Numbered from the stretch's first letter, positions 42,955-55,124 are shown. The stretch is DNA of 64,000 nt from Mesocentrotus franciscanus (GCA_037976565.1 CP137666.1:6966597-7030596), one strand, 5' to 3'. Program-made: numbers and translations. The notes: generated from the sequence alone by a model not told the origin.

Positions 42955-44214
42955 AAGCTATTTGGAGACTGACATGCAGAGTTATAGGAATAACGAGGAG
43001 CAGGGCATGAGAAGTGGAAAACAGTTAATAAGAGGAGAAAGGGGGATTAGGGAGACTGAAAGAATGAGGGGGAAGGAGCAGGCAGATACTTTGAGCAGAT
43101 CTAAATTTAGAAGCAATTTTTCACCTCGTTAATTGGGTGGGATGGAATGGAACTCCTAATTGATTGGGGCAATGTACATGTATGATATGATGAATTCATA
43201 TCGGACACCATAATGACGGGCTGGTTTTTTTTCTTGGCCTTCCTAAAGAGCTGTTCATACATGAACCAATAAACTGCTTAAAAGTAACCACTGATACCTA
43301 TTTTATGTGTAAGTGAGGGAAAAGGGATGATGATAAAAATGTAGGTGGATGTGACAATTAAGACCCCTTAAAGATGTCACTTTGTGTGTTTAAAAGTACT
43401 GAAATGTCATATGCTGTGGCTTTTTGTTGTTGTTGAGATACCTGTACTTGATTGTATCATGTGTGATTGAGGTATGAACATGAAGCATGAAAGAAGGCAA
43501 CCTTTAGTACGGACTTCCTGGATTGCATTTTACTGAGTAGGACAAGAAATGTATGTGGGCTAGGGTGCTGAAATGGGGGATAATACAACATGAAAAGCAT
43601 GCATTTAAATTCCATTTAAGTTAGATAAGAGTTTTATTATTCATACAAAGTAAAATTAGTTATTATAAATATTTGTTTTCCAAGATGTGTTTTGAATGAC
43701 CCCACATGTAGCTGTGGAGTAGAAGATGTGTTAGTAAGTTTGAGAAGAAAAAACAAGACAAAATGATTTTTATGTTTTAGTATAACTTTCTAAAAAATGT
43801 TTAATACTCATGTTAACAATCTTTGAGAATTATCATTTTATGCACATATTTTGATTTAATAATGTATCATGGTACCTAAATTACATAAATTACAAAGGAA
43901 AACGATTCCTTTCAACAATATTGCTATATATTCGACTGGCCTGTTTTACTGGCCTTTCACATCCTTTCCTGTCCTGGATGAAAGCATGTTCAACAAATTT
44001 GGGTGTTTGCTGCATTCCAGTTTTACCATCTGAATCTAAGTTTACCTTGTACTTCAATAGAATTTGAGCTGAGTAACTAAGTGAGCGAGGTGTTGACAAG
44101 ATAGTCTATCATGTTCACAGAGCTGTCTCTACCGAACAGGGAAGGTAACGAAATTGAGAATGGATGATGAGGTGCATACACATTTGGGTAATGCGATCGA
44201 TGGGCAATGATGAA
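42955..44214. other. No gene recognised
   Basis: Unique AT-rich sequence, purine-rich at about 43015-43080; nothing supported. Confidence 0.5.
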
Positions 44215-44420
44215 GGGGAGTCATTCTAATTTCATTAAATGCACATCCCGCTCATCGGAGGGGAGACAGAACCGTCTGACAGCTCGGTGCTGGCGTTATG
44301 GGATTGGCCAATTATTATTACGGGCGGCGAGCTGCACGACGGGAACGCCGAGTAGTAGAAGTAGTCGTCGTCGCTGCACCCGTCAGCGGCTTCTGGAGCG
44401 TGGAGATGTGACAGATATGA
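44215..44420. other. GC-richer unique block, possible regulatory DNA
   Basis: Higher GC and complexity than the surrounding sequence, with the palindrome ATTGGCCAAT (two CCAAT boxes head to head) at 44303-44312 and GTAGTCGTCGTCGCTGC nearby. The plus-strand frame at 44207-44620 crosses it but runs on into the next transposon, so it is not taken as a gene. A promoter or enhancer is a possibility only. Confidence 0.3.
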
Positions 44421-44517
44421 CAGAAAGGTTATATTATTTCTATAGACAGAGTGGTTCATCCTCAAGGGTATTAGGAGAAAGCAGGGTGATGGATTATTAC
44501 CCAGCTTCTGCTTCTAT

Positions 44518-44925
44518 AGGGGCATTTACACTGCATGTAAAAACCCTGGAGCTTTTCTTACATTCCCAAGTCTTGTCGGAAGTTGCTTGGCGGCGACCCA
44601 CAATATGGCAAAAAACCTGAATCAAGAACCCACCTCTGGAGTGTGGTTTTTTAAAACTCAGGCCAACACTCCACTTGTTTTTTGTAGTGTAAATGCTCAC
44701 TCTCAAAACATTAGTCTGGTTTTTGCTTATGTTACTCTCCTCACTTCCGGGCTATCACATGCAGAACAGCAACGAGTCGCGCATGTGCACTACTCACAAA
44801 AAACAGGATGTTACGATGGCAAGCATACACAGACGGTTTTATGAGGGTTTTCCACTAGTGTAAATGGTAGTTCCAGAAAAAACAATGGCTTTTCAAATTG
44901 GGTTTTTTTTCAGTGTAAATGAGCC
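44518..44925. mobile_element. Short-form TIR element (GCATTTACACTGC family)
   Basis: Begins AGGGGCATTTACACTGCA and ends TTCAGTGTAAATGAGCC. Internal TCTTACATTCCCAAGTC, GTTGCTTGGCGGCGAC, TATGTTACTCTCCTCAC and GCGCATGTGCACTACTCAC agree with the 4609 copy. The flanks (TAT, CAT or ACA) do not show a clean duplication. Confidence 0.75.
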
Positions 44926-46059
44926 ACATGGATCTTGTTTGTAGGCCAGACAAGTTAGGGTTGAAATTGTTTCCTGGCAGTTGAATTTAGAGCTTGCCTA
45001 CTATCCTTAGGGTTTATATAGGTTTTTCAACCTGCTGGAAGCAAACCAAGTTTACATTAGGAGCAACCTTTTAGTGCTGCCCTTGTCAACTTGCAGTAGA
45101 ATTGAAATTTGAGTCTGTTCTGTGATATTGTGGTGAAAGTGAAAAAAAAGAACTTGGTAATACAGTTGTTGTCTGGACTCTAGACAATTCTTTGTTTATA
45201 GATCATGGCATGTATGCAGTTTTATTAAGACATTTTTTGAGAGTGATGCATGAGCCCTATACATAAGGAGTCCTTCCTCACTAGAGTGCCAATAGTGGAT
45301 TTCTAATAATCTGATTGCTTCTACATAATGACTGTACCATACAATAAATATTTTTAAAAACCTTATTATGTGTGCTATTGTTTTGAAGTAAAATTGCCAA
45401 ATTATTTATTTAAAAAATAAAGTCTTATTAGCAACAGAACAGGTTCTCTTTATCTATCATTATATTTTCTCCCAGCTTGGAGGTTGATTGAAACATTTTC
45501 CCACACATCTGTGTTCTCTGCCACTTTCTCACACACCTGTGTTCTCTGCCATTTTCTTAAACTTGTCTAAACTTAATGAAGTATGATTTTGCTGTGCATA
45601 GGAGAAAGCATTTGGATTTAATCGATCAATGAGCAATCAATTTTCAATGTTTCACAAGGTTGAAACATATCTTTTTTGCCATCCCCAAGTTCTGACACTA
45701 TACAAGAGAAATATTACTGATACTGAAATACAAAATGACTCTAACATATTTGACAACAGTTCTCATTTTGTATACCTCTTTAATATTAAAGAAAGCCTGA
45801 CCCAGTTTTTATAGAAGCAATAATGCTTATTTTAAATACTCTAGACTGAATTAATTTCATTGGCAACAACCATGAGTAGCAAAACCACAAATAATAATAA
45901 CAGAGAAAACTGGTATAGAATAAAGAGGAAGAGAGGACAAAAGTGCTCCTTATTCAGACAGGATACTACTGATCAGTTATAGATTGTATCTGATATTCAT
46001 TTGTCATTAATTTTAATGCAATCTAATTGTGTTGGCCAAATGCGCTGTCACTTTCTCAT
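44926..46059. other. No gene recognised; small tandem duplication
   Basis: TCTGTGTTCTCTGCCACTTT is duplicated in tandem at about 45500-45556 (unit near 30 bp). Otherwise unique AT-rich DNA. Confidence 0.5.
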
Positions 46060-46300
46060 CCCCCTTTTTTTGCTCATGCCAGCGGTGTCACAGCCTCGTT
46101 TAATTTGCATGAAATATAGATGAGGGCAATTTATCATCCGTCGTCGCAAGGCTGTCTCCCTCGCTTGCTAGCATCAGGTCTTTCGGTGGACTTGCGTGAC
46201 GTCGTCATTGGATCAAGGCACACATGGCAGTTGTATTGTAATTATGAGATGGCATGATGTACGCAGACGCTGTTGATGATAGAGAAGTCATGAATCTTCT
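46060..46300. promoter_or_regulatory. Possible regulatory block with octamer and CRE-like sites
   Basis: A non-repetitive block of balanced composition containing ATTTGCAT, the POU octamer core, at 46103-46110 and TGACGTCGTCA at 46197-46207. It lies in a region with few transposons. Motif presence alone is weak evidence; the call is inference. Confidence 0.25.
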
Positions 46301-49300
46301 CACAACATGCAGTAGGTTTTCGTGTTGGCTGAGAGAATTGAAGAGAAGAAAGTACAAGAGGTAGTTTTGTACTTGCGTGCACCCGTTCAATGCTCATTAT
46401 CACGTCCTTTATTTACAACTGAAGTCTGGGCTTTAAGAGATGAACTAGTCTTGAAATACACCTTTAATACACAGGATAGTCCACAAGGGGTTTTAACATG
46501 TCAAGAGGCAGGTTTCAAGTTTGAAAGTAAAAGTTTGAAATACCGAGTGGGAGAGTCAGTGACCAGCCAAAATGATTATTGAAATATTAAAGATCCTTAG
46601 AACCCTTAAGCAAGGCCTGGACCCCAGCCACAAGGAACTATCAACTCCGTCTGTGCTAATCACTTCATACTACTTCCAAGTTGCAATTTAACGTGTTTGA
46701 ATATTTGTTTGAGGACCAACTTGCTATGCACATATCGGCTTCATCTTCCATATTCATTGATTCTCCAGTGTTTGTTTAGAATTCATTTGTTGTTGCTAAT
46801 ACAGTATGCAATCAGCTTTCCCCCTATACTTTGCATGGAACCTTACTGCAAAAGACTGTACCTATGTGCAACAGGTGAACATTTTGAATGATGGATATTG
46901 TCTTTATCAATTGTTCATATGATTGTAATCAGAAGAATGGTTGTGGTTCTGATTATCCACATGAATATCATATGGCCATGTTGTGGTTTTAGTTAATGAA
47001 CATACAGGGCTTGTAACGATCACTCATGTAATCGGGTACCATGTTTCATGAGAGCTAGCTCAAGCTGATATTATTAACCCTGTGGATTTAGAAGGACATC
47101 CATAGGTTGTCTTTTGATTGACATAACGCAATAAACAAATCTACACTTGATGGTTTGATTTTACCTGACTGTTAGGGAAGCATGCGACTTCATTTTGAAC
47201 TTGTGGTTTTGTATTCACCATACCACTGAACCAACACGCCTCCCCTCAATGTATTACATGGCTGTACATATATATGTGGCTGCATATCTATGCAGTTGAC
47301 ATCTGGATGCATAAAGTTGGAATTTAGTATTACTCCTTATACTAAAGTACCTGTAGATTGATAAAAGGAACATCACTGTTTACTATTTTGTCATTTTTAG
47401 ATCATTTTTCAAAAATAAAGAAGAAATGTATTGTTCAGAATTTTCAGATACAGAGGAAAGGCTTTGTGTGTTTGTTAGTATGGCTCCATTGATGTCTGTC
47501 AATTGTGCATTCTGGGAGTCCTCTTCCACATCTTAAGATAATATGATTACGTTTTTATCATTTTGAGATGAATAAAAGATGGATGACGACAAAAATGGAA
47601 GATGGGTCGAAGAAAACCAAGTCGGAAAAACAATATTCTTAATTTTCCCAACTCATTTGACAAGGTAGAAGTTTTCCTCGTAATTTGTAATACAATCATC
47701 AGCAATTTCTTCTGCCTTTCCCGTAATTTGACGAGGGACAATATTGCGATTTGTAATTTGGAGTACATCCAGAAGGCAAAACAATTTTTCCTTGTCCTCG
47801 CTATGAGGTGCTGACGTCACAATCTTTCAGTCGCAATTCAATCGATGGGAAATTAACAACTCTAAATTGATAAAGGCGACTCTTATTTTTCAACCTTAGA
47901 GCAACTTTACGTGAATAGCGATCATTTGTTGTGAGGAGGAAACGGGTGCTTTGTTTTCAGCCAGAAATTGTAAAATAATAGCACGAATTGACAACTCTTT
48001 TTTTCCCCCTTGGTCTCCTGGGCAACTGAAGGCCAGATAAATTGTATTGAATCTCGTTTGGGTGGAAGATGAAAGGTCAACTAAATAAGGATCTCAATTA
48101 TGAGCATGTTTCATTAGATATTGGTGAATGTTTAGTTATTATTAATGAAAGTACATCAAAATCTCAATATGAAATATTTTATAATCGCCGTCCTTCAGAA
48201 TTCATTTATGTTACATTATACAAGAGCTGTTAACATTCTTGGATGATGTACTAGTACCTTTGAATTAATTCTTTAGAGAATGTACATGTAAATGAAGCTA
48301 ATTTGATAAATTGGACAGCCAGTGGAAGAATGATTTATAGTGTGCAACATTGAGAACATGAATTTAATGTTCTGCTGCAATTCAATTTGAGAAGCAACAA
48401 AGAAAAAAATTGTAGTGAGAACTGACAAATGAAATGGGGCATGGAATATGATGGCATTGTAGAATTATTATAGGTTCTAAATAAATTGCAGTATTCTACA
48501 GGTCTCTTGTAAGTACACAAATGTATGCTGATTAGTTACACCTACATGAAGTTAACACTAGGATAGGATGGAATGAAACAGAATCAATTAGTTGAACATC
48601 ATCAATTTGATCTGATATTTAAAAAATCTTTAAAATACCTGGATTTACATATATATGTAATCATTAATATAATATATGATGAATCCTTATTACAGGGCGG
48701 TTCTTCTGAAGTTAGTAGAGAGTGTGCAGTGCATTACATAAGAACTTTCAGTTGTGAAAGCGAAGTTCCCTCTCAGTGACTGAGATAATCTGTTATCTGA
48801 ATGGTGTCACCATGAGAATCCATAAAGATACATTTGTGAAAACTGATAAATTTCTTAGTACTGATAAAAGAAAACGTCTGAAATGCTTGATATTTTAAAA
48901 AGTTTCTTCAAAATATTATTGCATGTAGCATTTCTTTAAATGTAAGCACTGCAACAAGTGATGGTTAACAATCCAGTAGACAATGTAATTCATAATTTTA
49001 CAAATTCATAGAAAACCTTGCCTGGTATACTTGTAATTAATTAGTGTATATTCTTTGAAAAGATAGGCGTAGGCAGTTATTAACTCTAAAAGGAACCGTT
49101 TACATGTCTCGAGACATTCTACTACGTTCCATCCTGGCAATCGATACCGCATCTCTGCACACAGTATAAACATGTCAATAAGACACAGTGTAAACAGAGA
49201 GCAATATAATCACTGACATTGAACATTCAATATTAGGAGGTCATCCTCAGACAATTTGCTGGTATTTGCAGAGTTAATTACCCTGAAACACACTAAAGCG
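46301..49300. other. Low-repeat AT-rich region, no confident gene
   Basis: Almost free of transposons. A minus-strand tRNA-like SINE scrap may lie at 47180-47246 (its inverse reads GAGGCGTGTTGGTTCAGTGG). A weak terminal-exon candidate is listed separately at 48698-48779. Sequence at 47580-47830 is of higher complexity, with open frames on both strands but no recognisable protein. Confidence 0.4.
48698..48779 (+). CDS. Very weak candidate terminal exon
   Basis: CCTTATTACAG at 48697 could be a splice acceptor. The next 27 codons (GGSSEVSRECAV at the start, SCESEVPSQ at the end) are open to TGA at 48777-48779. The pyrimidine tract is poor and the peptide is not recognised. Probably chance; recorded because its composition differs from nearby noise. 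Confidence 0.12.
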
Positions 49301-49392
49301 TTCAGGAGAGAGAGAGGGAAAATGCTGCCAATGTTATGAGCGAGGGGAGTCGGAAGTAGAGAGAGAGAGAGGGAGAGAGAGAGAAAAAAAAG
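49301..49392. repeat. (GA)n microsatellite
   Basis: Polypurine tract AGAGAGAGAGGG and variants, ending in an A-run. Confidence 0.85.
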
Positions 49393-50209
49393 CACACGCT
49401 TGAATTGATTGTGCACATTAGAACTCGCTGAACTTGTTGCCACTGTTTGCCTGGCTCTCGTGAAAATATGCTCCCCATGCTCCCTGATTGATTTTGCGCC
49501 GAACGAATGAGCATCTCGGTGGTGGAAGGCAGGCGAATGGATGGTCCTGGAGCAAAGATTGAGTTATTTGTCTCTCTCTTTGTAACGTGTATTGGGATAC
49601 ATGCTTAGCATCAGGAGACCTGGGCATTGTGTGTTTTAACTTTGTGCCCTCAGTGAGCATTCATCAACTGAAAGGTGAGGTTAACATTTCCACTGATCTA
49701 TCCATACAAGTGTGTGCTGTGTGTATGGGACTGGAGGGGTGGGTTGGGGGTTCAGGGAATATAAAAGGGAGGAAACTATTTTTGTAGTATTATTTGGCAT
49801 GACTGAATGGAAGTGAGGAAGGTGACTCTTTGTTGAAGATTTATCATCATGTTATTTACTTGCTACCTAAGCTACATGTATGGCTATTTCATCTAAATGA
49901 ACATATGGGATACATTGCAAATTTATGTACTGGTAAACTGTTGGATTTGATAGAAAACATGCATCAAGTATTAATGCCATAGTATCTTCCACAAATGTTT
50001 TATACAATTGTTATACAATTTTCATTGTATCTAATCATCATTAAAACTTGAATGAAAAATTGTCAATTTTACTATTTGACAAAGATCTGGATGGCAACCA
50101 ACCTGTCCAGACCTAGGAAATGTGGGTACATTTGATACATTATGGAGGGGGAAAATGAATGGAATTTTTTTGGAATATTTACAGACTAGAAGGATTACGT
50201 GATAAATGC
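49393..50209. other. No confident gene; possible micro-exon
   Basis: GTGCCCTCAG at 49653 and AAAG followed by GTGAGG at 49675 would frame a 21-base exon (49654-49674). A segment of higher complexity lies just upstream (49430-49560). No protein or partner exon was recognised. Confidence 0.2.
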
Positions 50210-50420
50210 TGCCTGTCTTTATGCAATCAATTATTGATTCACTTATTTACTCTCTGCCTGATCTATTTCAAAGCCAAAGTCATATCTCCCATCATCCCAT
50301 GAATAATGCAGAACGCATAATGATATTTCAAGAATTAATGGACTGAGCACAGACGACGGCGTGATGAATGGGATGTAGTGGCCGGGATTCCGTTTTTCTT
50401 GCAGCGCATAGACAACGGGG
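50210..50420. other. Higher-complexity unique block, possible regulatory DNA
   Basis: Contains AATCAATTATTGATT at 50225-50239, two inverted homeodomain-type half sites, and GACGACGGCGTGATGAATGG. Not repetitive and not open for long in any frame. Function unknown. Confidence 0.25.
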
Positions 50421-51565
50421 GAATGAATATTATATTTGGAAAGTCATAAATGAATCATGATTTTCAATGGAGGAGTACATGTAATGCTCTGATAGCATGG
50501 ATGAAATTGATAAAAGTTCTCCAAGACGATGCAAAATACATGAATTAAAAGACTTTTAATCAGTTTAACAGTTTGATTTGATATGGAAGGTTGTTTGAAG
50601 TGTTAGCTGTGTATAGAGTACATGGGGGAGGAAACAAAAGGAATGTGAAAATGCCCTTCCTTCAGGTTTTTTATCATTGGAAATTGATTACCTTTTTGAA
50701 AATTATGAAGCTTCATATTTAAAAAAACAACAACAATTGCCTCTGCTGGCTCCACCACAGTCCCAAGTTTGAATTCTAGGTGCTCTCAATTCTTTAAATA
50801 TTCATGTGCTATTTTCTTGTTTTGTTGTGTAAATCAGATATTGTATGTAAATTGTTATATGTTTTTTATGAGAAGTGGAAATAAATGAAATGAAATGAAA
50901 CAACAACAACAACAACAACAATCATTTGTAAAATTGGCGGGTATACTTTTGCTGATTGTCTTCTACATTGTGATTCTCTTTTTGTTGAGTGAGCATCACA
51001 ATATGGAAATTCTATATTGTCATGGCTTTCATTTAGGAGGATTACATTATTCAAGTATCTAAGTTCAATTCAATTCAATGCAATTCAATTTATTTCGCAA
51101 TATAAAAATTAAGGTATACAAAGTAACAGTAAATTTTAACTATATTTACCAAGGTTATATGCGGTCTTTCCATGAAGGTTCCATGAAGGTAGAAAGAGAA
51201 TTTCTTTTGAGAGAGAGAGAGTATGTTGCAAATTTTGGAACTTTACCTGTAAGTATTAAAAAGGAGCATCAAATATAAACATTGACAGTATTTCAGATAA
51301 GTTATTATGAGTTCATATGAAATGTGTTGCATTTCCAAATTCCTAACTCATCAATCTACTCATCCTGTTATGTGTCTTGAATTCTCCTTGAGTCTTATGT
51401 TCACCTGAATAAATGGCAATAACAAATTCCTAGAACCTTTGTTTCTCTCAAACACACCCTCACGCTTGTAGACACACAACAGGCATATATATTACACATG
51501 ATAATGTGTAAAAATTTGATTGCATTTGCAAAGCAAATAGCGAACCTTGATGCATGCCAATGCCA
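50421..51565. other. No confident gene
   Basis: Contains (CAA)n at 50901-50921, GAAATGAAAT repeats just before it, and a CAATTCAATT tract at about 51066-51090. At 51153-51249 an open segment (GYMRSFHEGSMKVEREFLL at the start) ends before GTAAGTATT, a good donor, but the acceptor ACCAAG is poor. Recorded as a doubtful exon only. Confidence 0.2.
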
Positions 51566-51578
51566 GCCTACCTGCCTA

Positions 51579-51622
<44 letters not shown>

Positions 51623-51634
51623 CTTGCTTGCTTG
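51566..51634. repeat. (CCTG)n tetranucleotide microsatellite
   Basis: About 17 units of CCTG with CCTA and CTTG variants at the ends. The Cys/Leu/Pro/Ala-repeat protein across it is its translation. Confidence 0.95.
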
Positions 51635-51769
51635 TGGAGGAGTATATATTACTGGGCTCTCGACCCAAATAGCCAACGAGGCTCTCTCAGCAAGTATTAA
51701 TGCAGGTTTAAATACCCATGTACATTTACTCTACACTTTCACGCTACCCCGTAAACTGCACACTCTCAC

Positions 51770-51890
51770 CCCTTCTCTCTCTTTCTCTTTCTCACTCTCT
51801 CACTCACTCTGCCTCCCTGTCATACACTCACACACACAAGACCCCCTCTCTGTCTTCCTCTCCAAGGCTCTCTCTGTCACCACTCACTTG
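51770..51890. repeat. (CT)n/(CACT)n-rich tract
   Basis: Imperfect polypyrimidine repeat with CACACACACA near 51830. Confidence 0.8.
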
Positions 51891-52060
51891 CTGGCGGGAT
51901 GTTCTGCCGCTCGTGTTTTGGGTATATTTTAGCGTAGCGGATGGGCCGGCCTGCCAATGGATCCTTGTAGCGCAGAATGATTTCTGACGGGCGATAAGGG
52001 CAGATGTTATTGCATTTTCTACTCTTGGCATTGCTATACGGAGAGATAGAGAGGAATGGG
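51891..52060. other. GC-richer unique block, possible regulatory DNA
   Basis: Contains GCTGGCGGGATGTTC, GCGTAGCGGATGGGCCGGCC and TTTCTGACGGGCGATAAGG. It is unlike the surrounding low-complexity sequence. No open frame of note; function unknown. Confidence 0.25.
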
Positions 52061-52314
52061 CCGTTTACCAAGCTGGATACTACTTATTTATGTTCTGGAG
52101 TTTACTGCAGTGTGTAAGTGTAGAAAGAAGATCTATTTTTGTTTTGAAGGCTTCTCCATTCTCTTTCATTTTCTCATTGCTTTTGTCTCTTTCTTTTCTA
52201 CTGAAACCATATTATTTATCTCTAAAACTTGTCTATATTACATGTTGAATCATGCCCTCATCTCTGTATCCTGTTATATTTTTGTTTTCATTAAACAGCT
52301 GTCATGGCCACATT
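52061..52314. other. No gene recognised
   Basis: T-rich sequence. The 186-codon frame at 52056-52616 begins here but runs into the CT tract and is not considered coding. Confidence 0.45.
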
Positions 52315-52455
52315 TTGACTGTCTGGCTCTCTGTTTCTCTGTCTGTCTCTCTCTCTGTCTCTCTCTGTCTCTAGCTTCCCTCCCTCCCTCCATCCATCCC
52401 TCTCCCTCTTCCTCTTTCTCTCTTTATTCCTATCTCTCCTCCCTCCCACCCTCCC

Positions 52456-52493
<38 letters not shown>

Positions 52494-52500
52494 TACACAC
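52315..52500. repeat. (CT)n/(CTGT)n/(CCCT)n polypyrimidine tract
   Basis: Nearly uninterrupted pyrimidines for about 180 bases, ending in at least twelve CT units. Confidence 0.9.
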
Positions 52501-52815
52501 TCTTACCCATGGTCCCCACACACACCACACACACTCCAGCATGCTGTTGTTTACTATTTACCCTATGTTTACATCTGGGATGGTCATGTGTGTTGCATGT
52601 GTGGTTTGTCCATTGACGTTTCTCATCATGTCGATTCCTGTTTGTGGATTGATCTGCAGAAGATATGAACTTGTTCCTTGAAGACAGTGCCTCCAAATAG
52701 ATGGCAACTTTTAAGCTTAGATTTCTTTTATTCCCTACCTTTCATTTCACTTAATTTTTTTGTGGCTGTTGATGGATTTTTCCCTGTGAAAGGTTATTAT
52801 CGATCTACAAATTGG

Positions 52816-53060
52816 AGGTGCTGTTGGAAGTGGTTCATTTAATTGACTCTCAATCCTTGGGTTGAGGGTTTGAATCCCATCCTGGCACTAACATCTTTTG
52901 GCAAGACATTAATCCACATTTGCCACTCTCCACCCATGTGTTAAAGGTTAATAACTGACAATTGCTGGGGTAATAATAAGTGCAGGACTCGGGAAGAACA
53001 GCATTGATGCTGATGAGGGTTCTTAGGGTAAACAAAATTATTATTAGCAGTATTATTAAT
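52816..53060 (+). mobile_element. tRNA-derived SINE, plus strand
   Basis: Head AGGTGCTGTTGGAAGTGG with an A-box remnant, then GAGGGTTTGAATCCCATC (B box, about 52865). The body carries GCAAGACATTAATCCACAT and TTGCCACTCTCCACCCATG, matching the minus-strand copies at 33074 and 55916. Ends in (ATT)n near 53040-53060. The tail GCGCTTAGAGAC motif is eroded. Confidence 0.7.
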
Positions 53061-54417
53061 TTCTTAGTGTGATATTATTGTTTAAAACCAATCTTGAGCT
53101 CTTGCTGCGCAATTTCATTTGGAAAAAAAAATGGCTGACAGTATTTATGAAATGTTTACTATGCTGCAGGTGGGATGTTAAGATAAGAGAAATATAATCA
53201 AACAAATAAAAACTTGTTCATTATTACATTCACTTGAAAGTGCATCTCACATTTCATTTGCTGCCCGCAAGAAAGAAATTTTTGCTATTGATAATACGTA
53301 CATGTAGCTCTTAAATAGGCCTTCTTGTTGGCAGCCAAAGGTTTGTAAATAGAAACTAATTTTCATGAACGTGTATCGAGACAACTACATGTAACTATTT
53401 TTTCCCCTTAACTTTTGTTGCTCATTACTTAGCTCTTATATAAGTATTCTATGAGAATCATTAAGGAGATATTTAACTGATGTTTAATTTTCCTCATTAC
53501 CACCGCTCTTGATCAGACCTACCTTCGAGCTGGGTTTTGTGTATATAACCTGTCCTGGATTTTATCCATTGAGATGTCCTGATTACCCATTTGCTCAATA
53601 ATAACAGTATCACTTCCCTTTTAGGCCCATCGTAAATTACGTTCTTGTTGTAGAGGTATGCAATTATTCAGGCTGTAATGGACTACCTTTTATCAGTATC
53701 GATTACGAGCCAATCTTACATCAGTTGACACAATTTCCTATTTATGTCAATTTAAAGAACAGCATGATCCAGGCTAAATGATTATCAAAGTGCTTGCCAA
53801 GTAATTTGTCATGGGGCAACATGCAAGTGTTTGTATATAGTAATGTGCATGTAGCACTTTTGATAAACGTAACACAATGTGATGTCAAATATCCCAAGAA
53901 AACGTGGTATGCAGTGAATATTCAGTTACTTGAAGATATGTCATAATAATGCAACTGTTTAAGAAAAGTAAATACAATTGTTTTGGTCAATGTTTATATA
54001 ATCCCTTATATTCCAATCTGCCTTACTTTCAATCTTCCTGCCTCTATTTCCATTTGTGTATTACATTGCTTTGTTCAAAACCTACTGGAGATGTCTTTTA
54101 CGAGCCCCATATTTTGTTTTTCCTTGCAAATTGGACAACGTTATCTGTAGCAACATCTTCATTACAAAGCTGAATGTCCATCTTTCTCTTCTTGCCTTCA
54201 CTCTTACAATCTCCTTCTATTGTCCGTGGATGACGTCTTTTCTTTCCTAATGTGACCTACTTACATGTGCATCCTGAAAGAAATTGCATCAGAATGAATC
54301 TTAATAGACATTTCATAATAGAAGTCAGATGCATCTACTTATCTTGTGTTTTGTTTTGAGGTGGAGCTATGTTCTTTTTTCTGAAATTGTGTGCTCTCTT
54401 GAACTATTTGATTATTA
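53061..54417. other. No gene recognised
   Basis: AT-rich unique sequence. The open frame at 53949-54173 has no domain. Confidence 0.5.
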
Positions 54418-54429
54418 TACCTTGTCATT

Positions 54430-54785
54430 TTTCTTTCTTTTTTCTTTCTTTTTCTTTCTTTTTCTTTCTTTTTCTTTCTTTTTCTTTCTTTTTCTTTCTT
54501 TCTCTTTCTCTATGTCTATATACCCCCACCTTTTCACCTTCCCCCCACACGTTTTATTTCCCATCTCATGCTCTTGCTGTCTCTGTATGTATCTCTTACT
54601 GTATTTCTCACTCTCCATCCCTCTCTACATCTCTACCCATTCCTTTTTCACTTTGTAAATCTTTTTCTCTATGTTTACTTGTATTACTACATGTATCTCT
54701 CTGTCTCTTTTTCTCTCTGTCCCTCTCTCTATCCCTCTCTTCTGTTGATCCCTCACCCTCTCTCTCTCTCTTTCCCATCTCCCTC
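54430..54785. repeat. 10-bp TTTCTTTCTT array followed by CT-rich tracts
   Basis: Seven to eight units of TTTCTTTCTT at about 54435-54505, then mixed CT/CTCTG tracts to 54785. The long Phe/Leu/Ser frames (54329-54658, 54369-54803) are translations of it. Confidence 0.9.
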
Positions 54786-55124
54786 TTTCTATATCTTCAT
54801 TAATTTCCTCCATCCCTGTCTCATTCAATGAAGCTGCCTGATTGTATGTAGACGGCTATATTTTGGTTCATTTTGAGGGCGTCGTGGCCTAGTTAATTCA
54901 ACCCCTCACTCATGAACAGTGGGTCCCAGGGGGACACCTATAGTGTACTGCTTCATATCTCTACATGAGATTGCATTTCCCCTTCCTCTCCTTTCTTACT
55001 TTCCTTTGAGGTCCATCATGTTGATTTTCCCTGTCTTTGAGATATCCTTGCCAGTGCCTCCACACACCCTGCTGATGGGTGCTCTATGTTATTTTGTTTT
55101 CCAGATCTCATGTATTATCTTGTT
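54786..55124. other. No gene recognised; possible SINE head scrap
   Basis: GAGGGCGTCGTGGCCTAGTT at about 54877 resembles an A-box SINE head, with GTGGGTCCCAGGGG at the B-box distance, but no body follows. Weak. Confidence 0.3.

Noticed and set aside
44207..44620. 137-codon frame across a GC-rich block
   Set aside because: Runs from unique sequence into the 44518-44925 transposon, and the opposite strand is equally open.
51566..51634. Regular short repeats that might suggest a CRISPR-like array
   Set aside because: Simple tetranucleotide microsatellite without spacers, in a eukaryotic genome.
51498..51932. 144-codon open frame with Cys-Leu-Pro-Ala repeats
   Set aside because: Produced by the (CCTG)n microsatellite and the following CT tract.
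52056..52616. 186-codon open frame, the longest in the window
   Set aside because: Its C-terminal two thirds are Leu/Ser/Cys repeats translated from a (CT)n tract and the start is T-rich chance sequence; no domain or splice logic.
54369..54803. 144-codon open frame, Phe/Leu/Ser-rich
   Set aside because: Direct translation of TTTCTTTCTT and CT microsatellites.
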